From Planctomycetaceae bacterium (GTDB lineage Bacteria; Planctomycetota; Planctomycetia; Pirellulales; Pirellulaceae), in contig DTSG01000477.1 of the NCBI GenBank assembly GCA_012965455.1, forward strand, positions 1 to 8,043: a DNA stretch of 8,043 nucleotides, in the 5' to 3' direction. Shown here in pieces: positions 1 to 7,600 of the stretch. The first letter of the stretch is position 1; each line of letters starts with the position of its first letter. Below the pieces are notes generated by a model. That model did no database searches. It had not been told where the DNA came from and saw only the letters and a program-made list of their open reading frames with translations. The translations under genes were made by a program, and so were the position numbers.

Positions 1-1
1 C

Positions 2-955
2 AACAAGGTGGAATACCAAAATCGTTGCGCAGATTTGATTGCCAATATCGGCGCCAATATGGAATCCGAAAGCGGGATTGATTATTTGTTAGAGGCCGTG
101 AATCTGCGAGAGCAAATTTTAAGTATGCATCCGGAAGTACCAGATTACCGCCATCGTTTAGGAGAGCTGTTGCTGGTTACAAGTAACACATACCGGAAAC
201 TGGGTGAAGCGGACAAATCGTCCATGATTGGCGGACAGGTATTGAAAATTTATCGAGACCTCATGGTGCATTATCCGAATGTGCCAGACTACACCAATAG
301 TTTAGCGGGTGTGTTGATTCAAAATGGAATTGCTGCTCTCAACAAAAAAGACTATGCAGCGGCAATATCCTTTTTTGATGAAGGCATGGTAATTGCTGAT
401 AAACTATTTGCTGATTTCTCGCACGTCATTGACTACAGAATTCGTATAGGTCAAACCCACTACAACTTAGCACTGTCCTACCGAGGTGCGGACAAACTCG
501 ATCTGTGTGTTAAGCAGTATCGGTCTGCGATTGAAATTTATGAAGGGGTGCATAAGTTACATCCGGAACGTCATCGCACAGTATTGGTTTTAGCTCGGTG
601 CCATAACAATGTGGCCAATGCGTTACGTTTGCTTGACGAGACAGAACTAGCGCAGGTCGCCTGCGCAGCGGGAGTGACCTATCATTTAAAGTCGGTTGAA
701 TTCCCCAAGGCTGCGCCTCGACACCTTGTCGGTCTTGCCAATGCACAGCAAAACCTAGGGTTAATGTTCCAGTTGGGCAAGGAATACGAAGATGCTGTTG
801 AAATGTTCCAGGCAGCCATCGAAACATACGAGCGGGCTATATCCTTGGAGCAACAAGATCCTGAAGCCACCCGACCCGACTGGCCGACTGTGCGAACAAC
901 GCTAGCTCGCGTGCGGCGGTATCTAGCTTATAGCCAAGCGGCCGTATCTAATTAA
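2..955 (+). CDS. TPR-repeat protein, 3' part (5' end outside window)
   Basis: Alpha-helical tetratricopeptide-type scaffold that probably mediates protein-protein contacts; no catalytic motif is visible in the part present. From the GTG at 8 the visible 315 residues fall into about 48-residue units. Units begin with VPDYR (44), VPDYT (92), VIDYR (140), RHRTV (188) and APRHL (236), each followed by paired helices rich in A, L, Y and N. The Val encoded at 8-10 aligns with the first Val of these units (VEYQ against VPDY), so it is an internal codon. The frame is open to the window edge (N-K upstream), so the gene is truncated on the left. A short tail (about 286-315) containing RPDWP and an Arg-rich helix closes the protein. 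In planctomycetes such arrays commonly form the C-terminal half of PknB-like Ser/Thr kinases; a kinase domain upstream is inference only. A 65-nt gap separates it from the SDR gene. Confidence 0.8.
   Translation, partial: NKVEYQNRCADLIANIGANMESESGIDYLLEAVNLREQILSMHPEVPDYRHRLGELLLVTSNTYRKLGEADKSSMIGGQVLKIYRDLMVHYPNVPDYTNSLAGVLIQNGIAALNKKDYAAAISFFDEGMVIADKLFADFSHVIDYRIRIGQTHYNLALSYRGADKLDLCVKQYRSAIEIYEGVHKLHPERHRTVLVLARCHNNVANALRLLDETELAQVACAAGVTYHLKSVEFPKAAPRHLVGLANAQQNLGLMFQLGKEYEDAVEMFQAAIETYERAISLEQQDPEATRPDWPTVRTTLARVRRYLAYSQAAVSN
8..862 (+). repeat. Protein-level TPR array, 48-residue period
   Basis: Three successive units (residues 44-91, 92-139, 140-187 counted from the GTG at 8) are exactly 48 residues, each opening V-x-D-Y. 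A fourth (188-235) keeps the same length with a diverged opening, and a fifth (236-285) is about 50. The first visible unit (1-43) is 5 residues short. The repeat is at protein level; no obvious DNA identity remains between copies, which points to old duplication. Confidence 0.75.
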
Positions 956-1008
956 AAGAAAGCCGACTCAGTGCCGACGATGGCTGCGGCAGTTGGATGC
1001 GAACGAAC

Positions 1009-1014
1009 AGGGAG
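1009..1014 (+). promoter_or_regulatory. Ribosome binding site of the SDR gene
   Basis: AGGGAG lies 6 nt before the ATG at 1021, a near-ideal Shine-Dalgarno and spacing. It fixes the start of the SDR gene. It stands out because most other starts in this window have weak or no recognisable Shine-Dalgarno. Confidence 0.75.
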
Positions 1015-1020
1015 AATTAA

Positions 1021-1995
1021 ATGAAAGTGTTGGTGACTGGTGCGACGGGTTTTGTTGGGAATAATGTGACCCGTGCGTTGCTAGCCCAAGGTTGCGATGT
1101 GCGAGTGTTAGTTCGTAGCCCGAAGGATAAATCGTTGGCCGGTTTGGAGGTGACTCCAATTACCGGTGACCTCCGTGATGCGTCCATATTACTGGACGCT
1201 TGCGATGATGTTGATCGAGTGATACATGTTGCTGCAAAGGTGCACATCGGGTGGTCGCAATTGGCCGAGCATCGGGAGATAAATGTCGAGGGCACAAGAA
1301 ACGTCGCGACCGCCGCACGCGAACATGATGCACGAATGGTTTATGTTTCCAGCGTAGATGCACTTGGAATCGGAGCTGCAGATAGACCAGCTGATGAAGA
1401 ATCGCCCCGGACGGGAAAAACTCCTTGTTCCTATGTCATCAGCAAAACGGAAGCGGAAGTTGTTTTACGCGAATTGATCAATGACGGGTTACAGGCAATG
1501 ATCGTCAACCCAGGATTTATGCTGGGTCCTTGGGATTGGAAACCATCTTCAGGCCGTATGCTGTTAGAGGTCGCTTCACGGCACACGCCGTTAGCACCTA
1601 CGGGAGGCATGACGCTGTGCCATATCGCTGATGTGACCCGAGGTATTCTCGCAGCCATGGAAAAGGGTGTGGTCGGTCGAAATTATATCCTCGGCGGACA
1701 TACGATCACGTATTTTGACGCTTGGTGTTTGTTCGCAGAGATCAGCGGCGGAAAACCGCCTAAGAAACTAATGGGGCCATGGATTCAAGCGATTGCCGGC
1801 GGGGTCGGTGATTTGTTGGCTAAAATTACTCGTCGCGAATCTGACATCAATTCTGCAGCAATCAAAATGTCCAGTTTGTTTCATTATTACAGTAGCGCTC
1901 GAGCGGAAGCGGAACTCGATTATACGATTAGCCCTTTGCGTAGTAGTGTCGCAGATGCGTGGAGTTGGTTTACGGAAAATGGTTACACAAAGTAA
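1021..1995 (+). CDS. NAD(P)-dependent epimerase/dehydratase, HpnA/dihydroflavonol-reductase-like extended SDR
   Basis: Cytoplasmic Rossmann-fold oxidoreductase of the extended short-chain dehydrogenase family, 324 aa, the usual length. The N-terminal nucleotide-binding motif TGATGFVG is at residues 6-13, and an Arg-rich segment (R28, R32) follows the second strand, where cofactor preference is set. GDLRD is at 49-53 and HVAAKV at 69-74. The catalytic Ser region is VSSVDALG (109-116), and the active-site YVISK gives Tyr138 and Lys142. NPGFMLGP (163-170) and YILGG (222-226) match the pattern of hopanoid-associated sugar epimerase HpnA and dihydroflavonol-4-reductase-like proteins, as does the end (SSARAEAEL, then WFTENGY). 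No hopanoid genes are visible nearby, so I do not assign hpnA; the substrate is unknown. The ATG start follows a strong Shine-Dalgarno. Its stop codon overlaps the start of the pentapeptide gene, suggesting translational coupling. Confidence 0.9.
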   Translation: MKVLVTGATGFVGNNVTRALLAQGCDVRVLVRSPKDKSLAGLEVTPITGDLRDASILLDACDDVDRVIHVAAKVHIGWSQLAEHREINVEGTRNVATAAREHDARMVYVSSVDALGIGAADRPADEESPRTGKTPCSYVISKTEAEVVLRELINDGLQAMIVNPGFMLGPWDWKPSSGRMLLEVASRHTPLAPTGGMTLCHIADVTRGILAAMEKGVVGRNYILGGHTITYFDAWCLFAEISGGKPPKKLMGPWIQAIAGGVGDLLAKITRRESDINSAAIKMSSLFHYYSSARAEAELDYTISPLRSSVADAWSWFTENGYTK

Positions 1996-2794
1996 AATGC
2001 CAAACGCAGCGAAATCAAATCGACTCGCATTTGCCGTGCTGATAATCACGATTGTCTGCAGTAGTTGGTATATCGTGACTCGACCAGATAATACCCTATC
2101 GCTGGCCGATGATTTCTGGACGGTGTACCACGATGATGCAACGACTGAAGTACGGACTGCTGCCTTCCTGCGATTGCTTGCTGCAGGAAATGAACAATGG
2201 GAAGGGGCAAATCTGTCGGGTATCGATTTGTCCAACCAACAACTCGTTGACGTTAACATACAAAATGCGAAAATGAATCAAGTAAAACTTGGCGGCGCGG
2301 TGCTCAAAGGTGCTGATCTGCGAGGAACGACGCTCGCTGCTTCTGACTTGGCGGATGTTGATTTGTCCCATGCTAAGCTGGATGAGGCTTCCTTTTTACG
2401 GTCCACGCTGGATGGCGCAAATTTCACGTTAGCTGGATTACGAAAATCTGAACTCGAGCAAGTATTCGCTACGGATGCTATTTTCCAAGGTGCCGACTTA
2501 TCGGAATCATATTGTTTGATGGCAGATTTTACCGGTTCAAATTTTCAAGACGCTAATTTTACCTACTCGCACCTCGAAGCAACCATCTTTATCAATTGTG
2601 AATTAAGCGGTGCACGATTTGACGGTGCGATATTACTAGACGCCGATTTCACGGATTCAAATTGGTGGCGAGCCACGGGGGTAAATATTGACTTGATCGA
2701 AGATTTTAAATTTCGCTACTCGCCCAAGACCCCCGCGCTACAAGAAGATTATCTACAATGGTTAGAAGAATCCGAAAGCCCTTGCGATTTTTAG
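1979..2794 (+). CDS. Membrane-anchored pentapeptide-repeat protein
   Basis: Predicted 271-aa protein with a hydrophobic segment at residues 16-33 (after K12 and R15). This is most likely an uncleaved signal anchor placing the rest outside the cytoplasm. A short helical linker follows (about 43-75, with AAFLRLLAAG). Residues 77-231 form 31 in-register quintets of the A(D/N)LxG type (GADLRG, GANFT, MADFTG, DANFT), expected to fold as a right-handed beta-helix of 7-8 coils. The C-terminus (EDYLQWLEES) is helical. Pentapeptide proteins are structural or binding scaffolds, and no enzyme motif is seen. Start choice: the frame is open back to 1793, but that extension lies inside the SDR gene and encodes unrelated residues. 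ATG 1979 (17-nt overlap) or ATG 1997 (one base after the SDR stop) are both plausible. A weak GGAG at 1961-1964 slightly favours 1979. Confidence 0.8.
   Translation: MVTQSKMPNAAKSNRLAFAVLIITIVCSSWYIVTRPDNTLSLADDFWTVYHDDATTEVRTAAFLRLLAAGNEQWEGANLSGIDLSNQQLVDVNIQNAKMNQVKLGGAVLKGADLRGTTLAASDLADVDLSHAKLDEASFLRSTLDGANFTLAGLRKSELEQVFATDAIFQGADLSESYCLMADFTGSNFQDANFTYSHLEATIFINCELSGARFDGAILLDADFTDSNWWRATGVNIDLIEDFKFRYSPKTPALQEDYLQWLEESESPCDF
2207..2671 (+). repeat. Pentapeptide repeat array, 31 quintets
   Basis: Protein-level repeat with an unbroken five-residue register from ANLSG to SNWWR. The central position is L, F, I or M in nearly all units. Only a few units deviate, for example VFATD and SYCLM near the middle. 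No insertion or loop interrupts the register. Confidence 0.8.
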
Positions 2795-2861
2795 TGGCTT
2801 TTGGACGGTACACATCTTCCCACCGGCACACTCGTTTTTTGGCAAGGTAACGTTGCACACT

Positions 2862-4883
2862 ATGAAACAAACCCTTTTGATTGGCGTCTTACTCGTTGGT
2901 TCTTCTCTTTCCTTGTACGCCGATGGTGCAGGCGATAATGACCCCACTTCAGTACGGCAAGTCCCACGGTTGGGAGTGGAAGTATCTGTAGAGGACACTA
3001 AACGGATGCGGATAGAGCTAGGAAAACTATCACAGCAACTCCAGACGCTGCGCGGCAGTTCGCAATCTTTAGCCACAGAGTTAATTCCGGATGTAGAAAT
3101 TTATTACCGCGGTGTGCAAGATAATTTAAATCATCGTGAGTTTTTCAGTAACGGCGATGTTCAAAAGGCGTTTAAATTATTGAGTGTGGGGCAGCAGCGA
3201 GCCATGGATTTGTTAAACGGCAATGCTCCCTGGCTTAAGGAAACAGGCTTAGTCGTACGAGGTTATCGATCGCGGCTTGATGGATCGGCGCAGCCTTATG
3301 GGCTTGTAATTCCCGCAAATTATTCCGCCGAGTTGCAGCGTCAAACGCGGCTTGACGTTTGGTTTCACGGTCGAGGTGAGACCCTGAGCGAAACAAACTT
3401 CATGGATCAACGTACGAAAACAACAGGATACTACAGTCCAGCAGACACGATAGTGTTGCATCCCTATGGTCGTTATAGCAACGCTTTTAAATTTGCGGGT
3501 GAAGTCGATGTGCTCGAAGCACTGGAACACGTTAAAAGCCAATACGAAATTGATAACGAGCGCATTAGTGTGCGGGGTTTTTCTATGGGCGGGGCAGCGT
3601 GTTGGCAGTTTGCGGTGTTGTATTCAGATCGCTGGTTCGCTGCAAACCCAGGAGCTGGGTTCTCAGAAACTCCGGAGTTCCTAAAGTTCTTCCAAAAAGA
3701 AAAACTGACACCGTATTGGTGGGAAGAAAAACTGTGGCGGTGGTACGACGCGGATGATAGTGCTATCAATTTATTCCATGTGCCGACGGTCGCCTACAGC
3801 GGTGAAAAAGATATTCAGAAGCAGGCAGCCGATGTGATGGAATCGGCGTTAGCAAAAGAAGGAATCTCCCTAGTGCATATTATTGGGCCGAATTCCGGCC
3901 ACCGTATCCACGTGGATTCGCAAAAGATGATTGAGCGAAAAATGACAAGCCTTGCCAAAACCGGGAATGAGATTGTTCCCACGACCGTTCATAAGGTTAC
4001 GTATTCACTGAAATACAATCGCCAGTATTGGATCACGATCGATGCTCTGACTGAGCATTGGGAGGCTGCCCGAGTTGATGCAAGAATTCTGGGACCAAGC
4101 AGCTTTGAAATTACCTCGACGGGAACGACTGGCTTGAGCTTCAGGATGGATCCGGGTTTTTGCGCGTTTGACATAACGCGTCCTGTTCAACTTATGATCA
4201 ACGGGGAAGAAATAAGGCTTCCCGGACCGCAGTCGGATCGTTCTTGGAAAGCCAGTGTGCATCTGGCGGGATCAAAATGGTTAGTTGGAAAACCAGCCGT
4301 TGTGGGTCTTGTCAAAAAACACGGGCTTCAGGGTCCTATTGATGATGCGTTTATGGATAGCTTTCTGATGGTAACGCCGACTGCTGAATCGCTGACCCCT
4401 GTGATCGGCGAATGGGTCGTTCGAGAACAACAACATGCGATTGACCAGTGGCGGCAACATTTTCGTGGGCATGCTCGAGTCAAAAAAGACATTGACGTGA
4501 CGACAGAGGATATCGCGAATCACCATCTAATCTTGTGGGGCGATTTTTCGTCAAATCAACTGCTGAAACGAATCCGCCAGGACTTGCCGCTAAAATGGAC
4601 GAACGACAACGTACAGATCGGCAGCAAGTCATTTCCTAGCGGTAGCCATGTTCCGATCTTGATTTATCCGAATCCCTTGAATCCAAAAAAATATATCGTT
4701 ATCAATAGCGGGTTTACCTATCGCGAATATGCGTATCTGAATAATGCACGCCAAGTTCCGATGCTTCCGGACTGGGCTATTGTCGATGTTGTAACTGCGC
4801 CAGCTGCGAATGATTCGATTTATCGTTTCCCAGGTATTCCCGTCGATGCAAACTTCTTTGATGAAGCTTGGCAGGTGAAATAA
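2862..4883 (+). CDS. Exported prolyl-oligopeptidase-like alpha/beta hydrolase
   Basis: Predicted 673-aa secreted serine hydrolase. An N-terminal signal peptide is clear (MKQT, a hydrophobic stretch to about residue 19, likely cleavage after LYA at 18-20). A helical region (about 45-125) precedes the alpha/beta-hydrolase core. The core has DVWFHGRGE (165-173) as oxyanion-loop region and GFSMGG (239-244) with nucleophile Ser241. Candidate acid Asp317 lies in SGEKD and candidate His347 in NSGH, so the triad order fits the fold. A C-terminal region of about 300 residues contains GLQGPIDDAFMDS and a later Rossmann-like strand, ILWGDFSSN. This layout recurs in planctomycete and verrucomicrobial proteins annotated as prolyl oligopeptidase or esterase, but the substrate is unknown; an ester or carbohydrate ester is as likely as a peptide. 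ATG 2862 is chosen over an in-frame TTG at 2853, since it directly opens the signal peptide. No strong Shine-Dalgarno is seen. Confidence 0.85.
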   Translation: MKQTLLIGVLLVGSSLSLYADGAGDNDPTSVRQVPRLGVEVSVEDTKRMRIELGKLSQQLQTLRGSSQSLATELIPDVEIYYRGVQDNLNHREFFSNGDVQKAFKLLSVGQQRAMDLLNGNAPWLKETGLVVRGYRSRLDGSAQPYGLVIPANYSAELQRQTRLDVWFHGRGETLSETNFMDQRTKTTGYYSPADTIVLHPYGRYSNAFKFAGEVDVLEALEHVKSQYEIDNERISVRGFSMGGAACWQFAVLYSDRWFAANPGAGFSETPEFLKFFQKEKLTPYWWEEKLWRWYDADDSAINLFHVPTVAYSGEKDIQKQAADVMESALAKEGISLVHIIGPNSGHRIHVDSQKMIERKMTSLAKTGNEIVPTTVHKVTYSLKYNRQYWITIDALTEHWEAARVDARILGPSSFEITSTGTTGLSFRMDPGFCAFDITRPVQLMINGEEIRLPGPQSDRSWKASVHLAGSKWLVGKPAVVGLVKKHGLQGPIDDAFMDSFLMVTPTAESLTPVIGEWVVREQQHAIDQWRQHFRGHARVKKDIDVTTEDIANHHLILWGDFSSNQLLKRIRQDLPLKWTNDNVQIGSKSFPSGSHVPILIYPNPLNPKKYIVINSGFTYREYAYLNNARQVPMLPDWAIVDVVTAPAANDSIYRFPGIPVDANFFDEAWQVK

Positions 4884-4922
4884 TATCGCTGGGGGTTGGG
4901 TAAGACGACGAAGGGAGTCCGT
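4884..4922. other. Convergent intergenic gap, 39 nt
   Basis: Separates the stop codons of the plus-strand hydrolase and the minus-strand SGNH gene. It contains G-rich runs but no stem-loop followed by a T-run on either strand, so no intrinsic terminator can be called. Transcripts from both sides may overlap or end by Rho. Confidence 0.6.
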
Positions 4923-6626
4923 TTAGTAGCTGGAAAACCCAAGTGCTTGGTTGCTGTCTGGCTTTTCAAGCGGGTCGCGGTATGTGGCTAACCACGACAA
5001 TATAAAGTTGGCATGGAAATCGTCGCCCTGATGCCGTCGCTGTAGTGCCAATTCAACAATGGCAGCGTAGGCGGTCGGATATTGGTCGAGTGCTTTGGTG
5101 AGTTCAATCGTCACTTGATCTAGTTCGCTAAATCCCAATAATCGATCGGCTTTAGCAAGCCGGCCTCGTAAATCGAATGGCTTCAGATCTTGTTGTAGTC
5201 GGTCCCTGCGGGCCCAATTTTCAAGCCATTGTACTCGACGTAAACCATTGGAAAAATAAGATGGAGGTCGTTCTTGTAAATGCGTCTGGTACAGGTGTAC
5301 GTAATCCGGAGTTAAAAACTCGTATTGGTGCGTTACTAATTTGGATTTTATAAGTTGATTGACAATCGCAGTAGCGATGAGTTGGTGTCCGGCAATCGAG
5401 GGATGCACGTGATCGATGTACATTTCATAACCAGGGATTTGATGGGCACTCGCCCGCTCTAAGGCTCCCCGCCCAGCTATCAAGGGTACATCAAAACGAT
5501 CTGCTAATTCGCGGATAATGTGGTCCATTTGTTCGGTTAATCGTAAGGGACAAATGTCAAGGTCCTTGGCGAGCAAGTAATGTTTACGAGCGGCCTGTAT
5601 TTGCTCCAGTTGTTCAAAACAACGTGCCATGCGGTAGTGCAAGAGTGCATGCTCGTCGGTGATGGCAGAACATTGTTGAAAAAACTGCAGGGCGGTCGCT
5701 GGATCGTCGTGATGCCGTGTTGCTTGGTCGAATAAGTTGAGCCACTTTTGTCGGCTTGTATTGCTGAGCGTCGGCGGCCACTCGGATTTGACGGGTGGAC
5801 AATCCCGTAAGTTAGACCCTAAACAGACCAACAGGATTGGAATGTTTTTTGTTTGACACTGACGGATAATCATGGCGACGGATTCTCGGTATTGGGCAAC
5901 GACGTTTTGTTTCCAGGCGGGATCCCATTGGTAGGAAGCATAGCCACTTTCAGCATCTAACCTAGCAGTGACGTTGGCGGGTAACGGTTTTTCAGAAGTT
6001 GTTTTGAATGACTCTAGGTCATCTCCAGCCAATGAGCGAATCCAATTTACGGATCGCCAAGATGAAACAGGCGTTAAGTCGGCTTGGTTGGTTTTGACAG
6101 CTGTAAAACTGCGGTCTTCCAAAAATTCATTGTGCCCCGTCGCCAATACGACGAGATTGGGATCGTATTGCAGAATTTCTTGATTGATGCGGGCTAAGCG
6201 ATAGCTGGCATAAGACAAACCCCCACAGTTGATAGATTGGTATGTAGTGTCGTTGCGAGATCGTGCGTTGAGTTCCAATTCAACCCATTTTGCGAATGCT
6301 GTATCGACGGTAAAGGGGCGACCGCGAACGGTGGAGCCACCTAAAAAGAACATGCGGAATTCAGTTTCGCGTTTTTTGCGGGTAAACCGCTGGGTGCCGA
6401 AGTACAGCGATTTGTTTTGGCTAGTGCGAAATTGCGTTTGATCCTTGTTGAGTACAAATAGAGGTTGATATTGGCCAAAGCCAAACGAGCGGTCAACAAC
6501 TGTTTCTGGAGCCGCAATATTAAAGGCGCGCAGGACTAGTTCAAGTCCTAGAAACGGCAGCGATCCGATGAGCAAGGCAGCTATCGGAAAGAGCAATCGT
6601 TTTTTTAGTTTGCTGGACGCCATCAT
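4923..6626 (-). CDS. Membrane-anchored SGNH/GDSL hydrolase with TPR insertion
   Basis: Predicted 567-aa protein. The basic KLKKR (6-10) precedes a hydrophobic helix (11-33), giving an N-terminal anchor with the enzyme outside the cytoplasm. SGNH blocks: I, FFLGGSTVRG (93-102) with nucleophile Ser98; II, NCGGLSYAS (133-141) supplying the Gly; III, ATGHNEF (162-168) with Asn166; V, DHVHPS (405-410) with Asp405 and His408. Such enzymes are esterases, acyltransferases or deacetylases; the substrate is unknown. Between blocks III and V lies a long insertion including a TPR-like helical hairpin (about 328-357, HYRMARCFEQLEQIQAARKHY). Further TPR-like helices lie at the C-terminus (about 484-550). 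SGNH plus TPR combinations are known in planctomycetes. Start: ATG codons at 6626 and 6623 are adjacent and no Shine-Dalgarno is visible. It begins 16 nt after the stop of the upstream isomerase-like gene, so cotranscription is likely. Confidence 0.85.
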   Translation of the reverse strand: MMASSKLKKRLLFPIAALLIGSLPFLGLELVLRAFNIAAPETVVDRSFGFGQYQPLFVLNKDQTQFRTSQNKSLYFGTQRFTRKKRETEFRMFFLGGSTVRGRPFTVDTAFAKWVELELNARSRNDTTYQSINCGGLSYASYRLARINQEILQYDPNLVVLATGHNEFLEDRSFTAVKTNQADLTPVSSWRSVNWIRSLAGDDLESFKTTSEKPLPANVTARLDAESGYASYQWDPAWKQNVVAQYRESVAMIIRQCQTKNIPILLVCLGSNLRDCPPVKSEWPPTLSNTSRQKWLNLFDQATRHHDDPATALQFFQQCSAITDEHALLHYRMARCFEQLEQIQAARKHYLLAKDLDICPLRLTEQMDHIIRELADRFDVPLIAGRGALERASAHQIPGYEMYIDHVHPSIAGHQLIATAIVNQLIKSKLVTHQYEFLTPDYVHLYQTHLQERPPSYFSNGLRRVQWLENWARRDRLQQDLKPFDLRGRLAKADRLLGFSELDQVTIELTKALDQYPTAYAAIVELALQRRHQGDDFHANFILSWLATYRDPLEKPDSNQALGFSSY

Positions 6627-6642
6627 GGAGGCTCAGGATACG

Positions 6643-7590
6643 CTACTGTGGAAATGCTTTAGTTACGGCGGCCTTTACCTTAGCGAGACCTTCAGTAGCA
6701 ACTTGCAGCGCATCTTGTTTCCAATACGTTGGATTGAAAAGTTCGAGCGAGAGCATTCCGCGGCAACCGGAATCATAGATCATTTGTAGAATTTTGCTGA
6801 CGGGAGCGATTCCATCGCCCACATGAACGCGATCTTTGTCGGCAATCGTGCTCCGCGGTGGGTCGGCTGGATAGTCGTTAACGTGAAAACAATGAATTCG
6901 TTTTCCGTTGAGCATTGCGAGGCCGGCGAAATCAGAACCGCCCTTGTAGATATGATAGATGTCCGGAAGAACACAGGCATCGGGGTGGCCGCTTTCCGTC
7001 GCGACAAAAGCTAATTCACCCAAGCGACTCAACGTCTTGGAAAACCCCCAAAGTTCCAATTGAGGAATGACTCCAGACTGACGACCAACTTCACATAACG
7101 CATGATAACGTTCCGCGGCGGCGAACAAATCAAAGTCTTCAATGTCGACGGCCCCAATAGGAGGTGCAGCGATGTGAGTGCCACCAAGTTGTTTTACGAG
7201 TGCCATGTCGTGTTTGGCTGTTTCTAACCCTTTTGTTCGTTCCGCTTCATCATCCACAATCCACCGTGCAAATCCGATTGCGCTAGTCATTTTGACGTTA
7301 GCATCGTCGAGCTTGTTCCGTATGTCCTGCAAATTGCCGCCAGCGTCGACGTACGCTTGAATGTCACGGATCCAAGGTTCGATGCCGTCATAGCCTGCTT
7401 TGATAACAAGGTTGACTTGTGCATCGAGTTTCAGCTTTTGTCCGCGAACCGTACTGGTGTTAAAGCAAAATCCAAAGGGTGCTGCAGCGGTCATGTCGGA
7501 ATCCTCGTCAGCGAAAGTAAAGGGTTGCAAAGTGTGTGCCGCGGTAAGCACTGCGGTCGTTTGTAAAATGTGACGGCGGGTGATTGGCAT
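6643..7590 (-). CDS. Tat-exported sugar phosphate isomerase/epimerase-like TIM-barrel protein
   Basis: Predicted 315-aa protein of the xylose-isomerase-like TIM-barrel superfamily (AP endonuclease 2 / IolE / hydroxypyruvate isomerase type). The N-terminus has a twin-arginine motif, TRRHIL (4-9), then a hydrophobic segment (11-27), suggesting folded export by Tat, likely with a metal bound. Barrel residues match the family's metal and substrate sites: Glu71 in GIEPW, Glu179 in LELWG, Asp210 and His213 in LPDIYH, His236 and Asp239 in HVND, RVHVGDG (254-260), and Glu283 in SLELF. The likely activity is isomerisation or epimerisation of a keto sugar or polyol derivative; the substrate cannot be named. 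Start ATG 7590 has GAGG 10 nt upstream. Planctomycete genomes hold many such Tat-signal homologues. Position between a LamG protein and an SGNH hydrolase fits extracytoplasmic carbohydrate processing, which is inference. Confidence 0.88.
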   Translation of the reverse strand: MPITRRHILQTTAVLTAAHTLQPFTFADEDSDMTAAAPFGFCFNTSTVRGQKLKLDAQVNLVIKAGYDGIEPWIRDIQAYVDAGGNLQDIRNKLDDANVKMTSAIGFARWIVDDEAERTKGLETAKHDMALVKQLGGTHIAAPPIGAVDIEDFDLFAAAERYHALCEVGRQSGVIPQLELWGFSKTLSRLGELAFVATESGHPDACVLPDIYHIYKGGSDFAGLAMLNGKRIHCFHVNDYPADPPRSTIADKDRVHVGDGIAPVSKILQMIYDSGCRGMLSLELFNPTYWKQDALQVATEGLAKVKAAVTKAFPQ

Positions 7591-7600
7591 TTGATTGGAT

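Noticed and set aside
510..827. Open frame of 105 codons on the minus strand
   Set aside because: It is antisense to the TPR repeats, and no domain or start signal is visible.
972..991. Small inverted repeat TGCCG...CGGCA in the gap before the SDR gene
   Set aside because: The stem is only 5 bp with a 10-nt loop and no T-run follows, so it is not supported as a terminator or operator.
1793..1978. Upstream extension of the pentapeptide gene frame to 1793
   Set aside because: It lies entirely inside the well-supported SDR gene in another frame, encodes unrelated residues before the signal anchor, and better starts exist at 1979 and 1997.
1768..2259. Open frame of 163 codons on the minus strand
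   Set aside because: It is antisense to the 3' end of the SDR gene and the pentapeptide gene, has no recognisable motif and a Ser/Arg-rich composition typical of shadow frames.
2795..2861. 67-nt gap before the alpha/beta hydrolase, containing a run of T
   Set aside because: No stem precedes the T-run at 2835-2840 and no convincing -35/-10 pair can be defended, so neither a terminator nor a promoter is called.
2853..2861. TTG start adding three residues to the alpha/beta hydrolase
   Set aside because: The ATG at 2862 directly begins a standard signal peptide, and the TTG has no better ribosome binding site.
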